Source: Actinomadura sp. DC4
GTDB lineage: Bacteria > Actinomycetota > Actinomycetes > Streptosporangiales > Streptosporangiaceae
DNA length: 64,000 nucleotides
Direction of reading: 5' to 3'
NCBI RefSeq assembly: GCF_030406325.1
Contig: NZ_JAUEQY010000016.1
Span: 174,282 to 238,281 of the forward strand
Shown here piece after piece: positions 57,411 to 64,000 of this stretch (within the stretch, counting starts at the first letter, position 1; each line of letters starts with the position of its first letter). The notes beneath the pieces were generated by a model. It worked only from the letters and a program-made list of their open reading frames with translations, did not search any database and was not told the origin of the DNA. Position numbers and translations under genes: made by a program.

Positions 57411-58114
57411 CCCACCCTGACACTGCCCTGGCCGACGTCATGAACCGCAGCCGCTGCCTGCTGTTCGACTTCGACGGCCCCATATGCGGCATCTTCGCCG
57501 GCCTGCCCGCCCCATCGATCGCGGCCGATCTGTGCGAGCTGGTGGCCGGCCGCGGTGTCGACATCCCGCGCGAGGTCACCACCTCAGGCGATCCGTTCGA
57601 CGTCTTGCGCTACGCAGCGACCTTTAGCCCAGACCTGACTCAAGCCGTCGCCGACGAGCTACGAGCGCTGGAGCTACGCGCCGTCGAGGTCGCCTCCGCC
57701 ACGCCCCACGCCCGCCAGGTGATCGAGGCCGCCCACCAAGCGGGCCGCGCCATCGCCGCCGTGAGCAACAACTCACGCGAAGCCGTGACCCGCTACCTCA
57801 CCACCGCCGGGCTCGCGCCGATGTTCACAAGGATCATCGGCCGCACCGACCCAGACCCCGACCTACTCAAGCCGAGCCCGCATCTAATCACCCGTGCGGT
57901 CAAGGAACTGGGCGCAGACTCTGCCGAGTGTGTTCTGATCGGTGACTCGCTCAGCGACATCGAAGGAGCCCGCAACGCGGGCGTCTTCAACGTCGGCTAC
58001 GCCAACAAGCCCGGCAAGCTAGAACGCTTCACAACAGCCGGGGCCGACGCGGTCATCACGAGCATGGGAGAACTCCTCCCACATCTGGCCGAACGACAGG
58101 CCGCTAGCGACTGA
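57407..58114 (+). CDS. HAD-superfamily phosphatase, 235 aa
   Basis: ATG 57407, overlapping the previous stop by 4 bp. Motif I is CLLFDFDGPICGIF (D-F-D), motif II is IAAVSNNS, motif III is a Lys in LLKPSPHLITR and motif IV GDSLSDIEGARNAG. The order and helical cap between fit a class I HAD phosphatase of the PGP/phosphatase-like group. It likely dephosphorylates a small metabolite; HAD genes of this sort are regular AICE passengers. The stop is 73 bases before the IS481-type element. Confidence 0.82.
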   Translation: MTHPDTALADVMNRSRCLLFDFDGPICGIFAGLPAPSIAADLCELVAGRGVDIPREVTTSGDPFDVLRYAATFSPDLTQAVADELRALELRAVEVASATPHARQVIEAAHQAGRAIAAVSNNSREAVTRYLTTAGLAPMFTRIIGRTDPDPDLLKPSPHLITRAVKELGADSAECVLIGDSLSDIEGARNAGVFNVGYANKPGKLERFTTAGADAVITSMGELLPHLAERQAASD

Positions 58115-58172
58115 CCAACCGGCAGCGCCCGCTCTCCAAGACCCAGACGAGACGGCAGACAGCTCGGCCCGC

Positions 58173-58186
58173 TCGACGCCCGCTCA
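58173..58186. repeat. Target-site duplication, left copy
   Basis: TCGACGCCCGCTCA directly left of the IS; a further T (58187) is shared with the element end, so the repeat may be 15 bases. The identical right copy is 60123-60136. Confidence 0.7.
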
Positions 58187-60122
58187 TTGTGCAACCTCGG
58201 TTGATGGGCGACGTTTCATTGTCGGGTGATGCTTTCCGCCGGTCCTAGATTTCGTAGTCGATGTGTCCGCTTGCTCGGGTGCGCTTGACCTCCTTGATCA
58301 TCGCTCGTGGGTGAATGGCCAGTTCTTGTCCTTGGTGCAGGATGCGGAACTGGGTGTCTTCGAGGGCGACGGTGACGACTTTGCCGCGGTGAGTGTGCCC
58401 GATGTGGAACTTGGTGCCGGCGACCATGAGGGCGCCGCTGCTGGAGACCACCCGCTGAACGTGTGTGACCTGTTTTGGCAGGTCAGGGACCGGGCCGGAC
58501 ATTCGGGCACCGTGCAAGCGGCCGCGCTGTTCTGGTGTGAGGGGGCTGGGGCGGGTTCCGGTCAGGACGCCGTCGGCGATGAAGTGGATGAGCTGGGTGT
58601 CGATGCGCAGGGTGACGCGTTTGCCGGCCAAAGGGATGCCGGCGCTGATCTGTTTGCCGGCGACCGAGACCATCCCGCAGTGGTTGACCAGCCGGTCGAC
58701 CTCCACGATCGCATTGGCGGGCAGTTCCCCGACTGGGAGGGCGGTTGCCGGGGAAGGGCGGCCGGGCCGGCCGTGAGCGTTAAATCGGGCCAGGTCCTCG
58801 GGTGTGAGGGTGACCGGGTGGGTCTTGATGAGCTGGTCGTGGTGGAAGACGTGCAGGGTGGTGGCGCTGACCCAGACGGTCACGGTCTGGCCGGCCATGG
58901 TGGTGCCGAGCCAGATCTGGCGGCCGGCCGCGGTCATGTTCCCGCTCGCCGGGACGATCCGGTCGAACTCGATCGCGGCGGGAACCACCGCTGGAGTCAC
59001 CGCCAAGGGCGCCGATGGTGGTTGGGCGGAGGCGGGGAGTGCGGTCAGGTCCGCGGGGAGCCGCAGCGGGAGTACTTCTTGATCAGTTTGGGCAGTTCGG
59101 CGGGTGAAGCGGCTGGCGGGGGTGGCCATGTCCAGGGATTGGTGCGGGCGGGCGGTGTTGTAGTCGGCCACCCAGCCATCGAGTGCCTGCTGGGCGGCGT
59201 GCAGGCTGGTGAACGGAGCTTGGGCTGCGAGGAATTCTTCGCGGACGGTGCGGTGCCAGCGTTCGATTTTGCCGGTGGTGGTGGGTGAGCGGATTTTGGT
59301 ATGTCGGGTGGTGATGCCGTTGTCGCGGCAGATCCGCTCGAACAGCACTTCGGTGGGGCGGGGCTGGGTGAACCGGCCGGTGAACTGCTTCCCGTTATCG
59401 GTGAGCACCTCCTCGGGCACCCCATGGCTTGCGAGGGCTCGGGCGAACGCGGCGCAGACCGCCCGCCCGGAGGCCCGCACCACCAGGGCGGCGATGACGA
59501 TGAACCGGGAGTGGTCATCGATCCCGCTGATCAGTTTCAGTTCCCGTCCGTCGACCAGGAGCACTCCGCCCATGATGTCGAGCTGCCACAGTTCCATCGG
59601 CTCGTCGCGTTCCCACCGCTGATAAGACGACCGCGGTCGGCGGCGTCCGCCAGGGACGATGAGGTTGTTGCGAGTCAAGATCCGCGAGAGCGTCGCCTGC
59701 GACGGGACCGGCTGCATTCCACGGCGCTCCAACTCGTGCGCGAGACGGGCCGGACCCCAACGCGGATGTGATCGGCGCAGGTCACACACCAGCGCTTCCA
59801 CCTCCGCTGCGGTCTGATGGGGGCAGTTGGCCGGCCGGTGCGACCGATCGGCCAGCCCGGCCAGGCCGCCGTCTCGATATCGGCGCATCCACGCGTGCAG
59901 GGTCTGGCGGGTGACCCCGTAGCGTTCGGCGACTTCGGTGACCGGGCATCCGGCCTGGACTTCCAGCACAGCGCGATACCGCTGCTCCACGACGCTCAGC
60001 TCCACCAGCGCCAACCCGGCCTCCCACGCGATCACGACGAACCACGCGAAAGCCAAGCCAGCCGACAGGGCGTAAAGCATCAACCGAGGCCGGAGTGTCA
60101 AGTATCAACCGAGGAAAGACAA
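58187..60122 (-). mobile_element. IS481-type insertion sequence with inverted ends
   Basis: Left end TTGTGCAACCTCGGTTGAT at 58187 and right end, reverse-complemented, TTGTCTTTCCTCGGTTGAT, agree at 15 of 19 positions. A second ATCAACCGAGG-type copy lies at about 60079 near the right end. The flanks show a direct repeat TCGACGCCCGCTCA (58173-58186 and 60123-60136), a plausible 14-15 bp target duplication (one base ambiguous). One transposase gene fills the element. Intact ends suggest a fairly recent insertion. Confidence 0.8.
58245..60005 (-). CDS. IS481-family DDE transposase with triplicated C-terminal motif
   Basis: 586 residues from GTG 60005 (MELSVVEQRYRAVLEV), the usual family start; the frame is open to 60101 but the extra 30 residues read into the IS end. 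The HTH is VAERYGVTRQTLHAW with RSHRP next. The DDE core is WQLDIMGG (near 143), LTDNGKQF (near 203) and GKIERWHR (near 245). After residue 330 an extended C-terminus holds three copies of a strand-rich motif, each with SGxxxxAGxxxxxG and GxxVTV. Long-tailed IS481 transposases exist, but the triplicate is distinctive. Confidence 0.85.
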   Translation of the reverse strand: MELSVVEQRYRAVLEVQAGCPVTEVAERYGVTRQTLHAWMRRYRDGGLAGLADRSHRPANCPHQTAAEVEALVCDLRRSHPRWGPARLAHELERRGMQPVPSQATLSRILTRNNLIVPGGRRRPRSSYQRWERDEPMELWQLDIMGGVLLVDGRELKLISGIDDHSRFIVIAALVVRASGRAVCAAFARALASHGVPEEVLTDNGKQFTGRFTQPRPTEVLFERICRDNGITTRHTKIRSPTTTGKIERWHRTVREEFLAAQAPFTSLHAAQQALDGWVADYNTARPHQSLDMATPASRFTRRTAQTDQEVLPLRLPADLTALPASAQPPSAPLAVTPAVVPAAIEFDRIVPASGNMTAAGRQIWLGTTMAGQTVTVWVSATTLHVFHHDQLIKTHPVTLTPEDLARFNAHGRPGRPSPATALPVGELPANAIVEVDRLVNHCGMVSVAGKQISAGIPLAGKRVTLRIDTQLIHFIADGVLTGTRPSPLTPEQRGRLHGARMSGPVPDLPKQVTHVQRVVSSSGALMVAGTKFHIGHTHRGKVVTVALEDTQFRILHQGQELAIHPRAMIKEVKRTRASGHIDYEI

Positions 60123-60136
60123 TCGACGCCCGCTCA
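60123..60136. repeat. Target-site duplication, right copy
   Basis: TCGACGCCCGCTCA, identical to 58173-58186; the two define the insertion point of the IS. Confidence 0.7.
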
Positions 60137-60137
60137 T

Positions 60138-60541
60138 GATGGTGAGGACTTTCTCTACGTCTTCAAGGGCGCCCCGCTACGCGGGCCGCCAGCGGCTTAC
60201 CGGCCATCGGACCGGGCGTGCGGCCTCTGCGGGCCGGTCCCGGCCCGGTCCGGTTAGCCGCCTTCGATGCGCAGGTAGGCCGTTGGAGTTGTGGGATATT
60301 GCACCATGTATTTCATTCGTTCTTGATGATCGAATTAGCCTCCCGCTTTATGGGTCGACAATGTCATTTTGCTTGATCACCTGCATTGATCAGCGGTCTA
60401 TCGATTTACGGCCAGTCGTTATTCCTGGATAAGGTCCCGTGGTGCGTGGAGAGTGTGTGTCTCCTCTCGCGCGCTTGCTTGGCGGGCGTTAGGGTTTCGG
60501 GTCTACGGGCGTGTTGGGGGTGTTATGGGGGGGGTCGTGTG
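60138..60541. other. Gene-free stretch, AT-richer, before the receptor gene
   Basis: About 400 bases with no convincing gene. The first 120 are GC-rich; from about 60290 to 60430 the AT content is far higher than elsewhere (for example ATCGAATTAGCC and CTTGATCACC), probably the promoter of the SEFIR-CHAT gene. GTGTGTGTCT and a G-run just before the start are odd local features. Sequence here looks foreign relative to the host average. Confidence 0.5.
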
Positions 60542-63500
60542 GTGCCGCGGGTGTTTATTTCGTACGCGCATGATTCGGATGATCATCAGGAGCTGGTTCG
60601 GGAGTTTTATGCGTTTTTGCGGGCTTCTGGGGTGGATGCCAAGCTGGATCTTCCTTTGGCGGAACGTCGGCGGCATTGGCCGACGCTGATGCAGGAGCAG
60701 ATGCGTGTGGCGGACTATGTGCTGGTGATCGCTTCGCCGGAGTATCGGCGTGCCGCCGATGGTGAGGCGGCCTTTGATGAGCGGCGCGGGGTGCGGTGGG
60801 AAGCGCGGCAGTTGGTGGATGAGCTGTACCGCAGCTTCGGCGAAGCTGCGGAGCGTGTCTTGCCGGTGGTGCTGCCCGGTCGCTCGGAGGCTGATATCCC
60901 GGGGTTCTTGAGTCCGGGTGCGGCCACGCATTACACGGTGCGTGAGTTTTCCGTGGCTGGAGCCGAGCGGTTGTTGCGGCTGCTGTTGGACCAGCCGCGT
61001 GAGGTGGAGCCACCTTTGGGTCCTGCTCCTGACTTGCCGCCCCGGCCCTACTCCCCTGCTTCCACGAGCCCGCCGGGCGGGTCTGTGGGAGGGACGGTCT
61101 TGGGGACGTCTGCTTTGCGGCATGAGTTGATGTTGCGAGTAGAGACGTCGGGTGGCCGGTTGCGCTGTGAGACGCAACTGTCGGGGTCGGTCCTAGGTGT
61201 GCGCGAAGGAGCGGTGCCACACCGGATCGTTGAGGTGTGGCAGGTGCTGCAAGCCCGGCTGCCGGACGCAGAAGGGCGGCTGGCTGAGGCGGGTGATCGC
61301 CTGCGAATGGCGCTCCTGACCGACGAGACGGCCGAGCATGTGATGACGTTGCTGCGGCATTCGCCCATCGGCACGGTCATCGATGTGGTGATCGAGGCTG
61401 ACGATGGGGGGATAGCTCTTCCGTTCGAGCTGTTGCGGATGGGTGGCCAGATGCTCACGACTCGGCCTGGGGTACGGATACGGCGCCGGTTGGCGGGGAT
61501 TGGGCATGGCGCTGTGGAGCCGTTGCCGGGTCCGCTGAAGATTCTGGTGGCCGTTGCGGCGCCGGATGAGGGGGCGACCCCGAACGCGGCGTTGGACGTC
61601 GAGGCCGAAATGCAGGCGGTCTTGGACGCCATCGCCGATGTCCAGGACCTGGACACTGTTCAGGTCCGGATCTTGGAGGTGGCGAGCAGCCAGCAGATCA
61701 CCGACGCTTTGCGAACGGATCAGTACCACGTGCTGCATCTGTCCGCGCACGGGTCACCGGCCGGGGTTGAACTCGCCGACGAGGACGGTCTTCCCGAGTC
61801 AGTGGAGACCGATGACCTGGTGGCGGCGTTGAAGGCCGCGGGGCGACCGCTCCCGCTGGTCGTGCTGTCCGCCTGCGCGGGGGCCGCGCCTGCTTCGGAG
61901 GGCCGGGACGGCTTGGCGGTGGCGTTGGTGCGGCAGGGCGCTGACCGAGTCCTGGCCATGCAGACATCGGTCAGTGATCGTTACGCCACGGAGTTGGCCC
62001 GCCATTTCTACAACGAACTGGCCGCTAGTGCTTCCATCCCGCCCGGCCAGGCAGTCGCCACCGCCCGCTACACCCTCCAACGGCAATGGCAACAAGCCGA
62101 GAAGCCAAGGCGAGGGCTTCCCGAGCATGCGATCGCGACACTGCTGTGCGCCGGAGACGATCCCGCACTGCGTCATGCGGGCACTGCACCGGTTCCGTTG
62201 GGGAAGATGACACACCCCCCTGCGGGTGGCAGCGTACGCGCGTTGCCGATGGGCGCACTGATCGGCCGACGCCCGCAGCTGCGCACCATCATGAAAGCCT
62301 TGCGCGGCGGAACTCCTGCGTACGAGACGTTCGGTGACATCGCCGGCGTCGCGGTAACGGGAATCGGTGGCATCGGCAAGACCGCGCTTGCCGGCCGGGT
62401 CATGCACCGCCTCACCGATGAGGGATGGGCGACCGCTGTGCACGAGGGCTCATGGAGCCCACCGACCCTGATCGCGGCCGTGGCCGAGGCGCTGGACAGC
62501 CATCCGCAACACCGCGACGCTGCCCGCCGCTTGCGTTCAGAGCGTCCCGACACCGCCAAGATCTCAATTGTCGCCGACCTGTTGGAACAGGCGAAGCTGC
62601 TGCTGATCTTCGACGATTTCGAACAGAACCTCACCATCGACGGCAGCCGGTTCAACGACGGTGGCTTCGGTGAGATTTTCGCGGATTTGTGCGAGAAGGC
62701 CACGCGCGGCCGGATCCTGGTGACCTGCCGCTATCCCGTTCCCGGCGGCATCCATCTCGCGGAGGTGAAGGTTCCCTCACTCAGTCCTGCTGAGCTACGC
62801 CGCATGCTGCTGCGCATGCCCGCGATCCGGAACCTGGACAGCGACCAGCGGCGCACCCTCACCGTGACGATCGGCGGCCATCCCCGGCTCATCGAGTTCG
62901 TCAACGCCCTACTCAGCAACGGGCGCGGCCATCTCCGCGACGTCACGAGCCGCCTGCACAAGCTCGCCGAAAAGCACGGTATTTCCGTGACCAAGCCACG
63001 CACTGCGGGACAAGCGATCGATGAAGCCGTCGTGTTGGGTAGCCGCGACATCCTTCTCGATGAGTTGCTGGCGCTTTTGAATGAGCAGCAGCGCGAGACG
63101 CTATTGCAGACAGCGGTAACGGTTCCTCCTATGTCCCTGCACGACCTTGCGGTTGCCGTGCACGGACCCGATCCGACCTCCGATCAAGAAGCCGACATCG
63201 CGCGAGCGGCGCACCGCCTTGCCGACTTGACCCTCCTCACCACCGTCGGTGACGAAATCCTTGCCCACTCGTGGGTGGCCATGGCGTTGGTTCCACACCA
63301 AGGTGATCAGCTCAGTCGCCGCCACCGCCAGGCCCTCGCGATGCGCCTGGCACGCCTGCAGGAAGGCCGGGCTGGCTACGACGACCTCATCGACATCGCC
63401 CACCACTATGCGGCTACGCATCAATACGACGACCTCACTGACTTCGCGTTGGGCGCCGCCGAGGTCTTGGCCCACCAGGTGGGAGAACTATCTGTAGCCG

Positions 63501-64000
63501 CTTTCCTCGGCGAGGTCACACCCAGCGTCCCCACCGACCGCCGTGGTTACCTCCTTGTCCTCGAACGTGAAAGCACCGCGCTCGTTCGCACTGGCGACCT
63601 CACCACTGCCACCGCACGTATCCAGGCCATGGTCGAGACCACGCGGCAGGCAACCGCAGCCGACCCCAGCAACGCCGAAAGCCAGCGGGACCTGAGCATC
63701 TCCTACAACAAGCTGGGTGATGTGCTGAGGGCGCGGGGGGACCTGGCCGGGGCCGAGGAGCGCTACACCGCCGGCCTGCGGATCGCCGAACGCCTGGCTG
63801 CAGCCGACCCCAGCAACGCCGAAAGCCAGCGGGACCTGAGCGTCTCCTACAACAGGCTGGGTGATGTGCTGGTGGCGCGGGGGGACCTGGCCGGGGCCGA
63901 GGAGCGCTACACCGCCGGCCTGCGGATCGCCGAACGCCTGGCTGCAGCCGACCCCAGCAACGCCGAAAGCCAGCGGGACCTGAGCGTCTCCTACAACAGG
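60542..64000 (+). CDS. SEFIR/TIR-CHAT-STAND NTPase-TPR protein, cut by the window
   Basis: GTG at 60542 (an in-frame GTG at 60539 also possible); the frame stays open to the edge, 1153 codons. Residues 1-150 are SEFIR/TIR (VFISYAHDSDDHQELVREFY, VADYVLVIASPEY, GVRWEARQLVDELY). A CHAT caspase-like protease lies around 330-550 with His in LHLSAHGS (near 400) and Cys in LSACAGA (near 443). A STAND ATPase follows: Walker A GIGGIGKTAL (near 608), Walker B LLLIFDDFEQN, CRYPVPGG. From about 1005 on are TPR units of 48 residues. Such fusions are bacterial immune or cell-death receptors by domain logic. Third-codon GC in the 5' end is lower than nearby genes, suggesting transfer. Confidence 0.9.
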   Translation, partial: MPRVFISYAHDSDDHQELVREFYAFLRASGVDAKLDLPLAERRRHWPTLMQEQMRVADYVLVIASPEYRRAADGEAAFDERRGVRWEARQLVDELYRSFGEAAERVLPVVLPGRSEADIPGFLSPGAATHYTVREFSVAGAERLLRLLLDQPREVEPPLGPAPDLPPRPYSPASTSPPGGSVGGTVLGTSALRHELMLRVETSGGRLRCETQLSGSVLGVREGAVPHRIVEVWQVLQARLPDAEGRLAEAGDRLRMALLTDETAEHVMTLLRHSPIGTVIDVVIEADDGGIALPFELLRMGGQMLTTRPGVRIRRRLAGIGHGAVEPLPGPLKILVAVAAPDEGATPNAALDVEAEMQAVLDAIADVQDLDTVQVRILEVASSQQITDALRTDQYHVLHLSAHGSPAGVELADEDGLPESVETDDLVAALKAAGRPLPLVVLSACAGAAPASEGRDGLAVALVRQGADRVLAMQTSVSDRYATELARHFYNELAASASIPPGQAVATARYTLQRQWQQAEKPRRGLPEHAIATLLCAGDDPALRHAGTAPVPLGKMTHPPAGGSVRALPMGALIGRRPQLRTIMKALRGGTPAYETFGDIAGVAVTGIGGIGKTALAGRVMHRLTDEGWATAVHEGSWSPPTLIAAVAEALDSHPQHRDAARRLRSERPDTAKISIVADLLEQAKLLLIFDDFEQNLTIDGSRFNDGGFGEIFADLCEKATRGRILVTCRYPVPGGIHLAEVKVPSLSPAELRRMLLRMPAIRNLDSDQRRTLTVTIGGHPRLIEFVNALLSNGRGHLRDVTSRLHKLAEKHGISVTKPRTAGQAIDEAVVLGSRDILLDELLALLNEQQRETLLQTAVTVPPMSLHDLAVAVHGPDPTSDQEADIARAAHRLADLTLLTTVGDEILAHSWVAMALVPHQGDQLSRRHRQALAMRLARLQEGRAGYDDLIDIAHHYAATHQYDDLTDFALGAAEVLAHQVGELSVAAFLGEVTPSVPTDRRGYLLVLERESTALVRTGDLTTATARIQAMVETTRQATAADPSNAESQRDLSISYNKLGDVLRARGDLAGAEERYTAGLRIAERLAAADPSNAESQRDLSVSYNRLGDVLVARGDLAGAEERYTAGLRIAERLAAADPSNAESQRDLSVSYNR
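63657..64000 (+). repeat. Near-identical 144-bp TPR repeats
   Basis: Units start at 63657, 63801 and 63945 (144 bp, 48 codons), the third cut by the window edge. Units 1 and 2 differ at about four bases; the visible part of unit 3 matches unit 2. Each codes for DPSNAESQRDLSVSYNRLGD and DLAGAEERYTAGLRIAERL. Recent tandem duplication or gene conversion is likely. Confidence 0.85.

Noticed and set aside
58263..59288. Plus-strand open frame of 341 codons inside the IS
   Set aside because: Antisense to the DDE transposase; no motif.
60503..61177. Minus-strand frames opposite the SEFIR domain
   Set aside because: Pro/Arg/His-rich shadows of the receptor gene with no recognisable motif.

Overview
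The window is very GC-rich, uses GTG and TTG starts freely, and joins many genes by 4-bp ATGA or GTGA overlaps. With pSAM2-like conjugation genes, an XRE/DUF397 pair, BldC-like regulators and RsbW-like ATPases, this points to a mycelial actinomycete. Streptosporangiales is my inference; the sequence does not prove a genus. Almost everything here is mobile or accessory DNA.

Region 1 (1-34937, + strand) is a nearly complete HK97-type siphophage genome. It starts inside an early gene. It continues with a UvrD-like helicase, a primase-helicase followed by a candidate origin (CCGCAACCC repeats and two DnaA boxes), and a chain of small Cys-rich early genes. A 0.58-kb gene-free block with degenerate repeats comes next. 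Then follow HNH/P-loop protein, small and large terminase, portal, protease, capsid, a head protein with twelve 20-residue repeats, connectors, tail tube, tail chaperones joined by a clear -1 frameshift signal, tape measure, baseplate and fibre genes, two lysins, an Acb2-type anti-CBASS sponge, a holin-like gene and a strong terminator. No integrase or classical phage repressor is visible.

Region 2 (34959-45139) is accessory. It holds small regulators, a secreted protein, a BldC-like regulator with an RsbW-like ATPase (separated by three stacked perfect hairpins), a GntR regulator behind a 10-bp periodic operator array, an XRE/DUF397 pair and a lipoprotein. It ends with a minus-strand conjugation operon: an SpdB-like protein, small membrane proteins and a TraB/FtsK translocase with a DNA-reading gamma domain. 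Octamer repeats lie directly behind traB, where a clt transfer locus is expected.

Region 3 (45446 to about 58114) is an actinomycete integrative and conjugative element (AICE) beside tRNA-Tyr: integrase, excisionase, RepSA-like initiator, small accessory genes, DUF2637/SpdB protein, TraSA/FtsK, SCO3933-like regulator, and a divergent GntR regulator across a CTAG-rich operator. Cargo follows: an APH-like kinase, a CorA-like membrane protein, a second BldC-like/ATPase module, a regulator and a HAD phosphatase. The far attachment site was not found.

Region 4 (58187-64000) has an IS481-type element with inverted ends and a 14-15-bp target duplication, then a large gene running off the right edge. 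It encodes a SEFIR/TIR, CHAT protease, STAND NTPase and near-identical 48-residue TPR units, a probable immune or cell-death receptor with a different base composition. The window therefore holds both an anti-defence gene (Acb2) and a multi-effector defence candidate.
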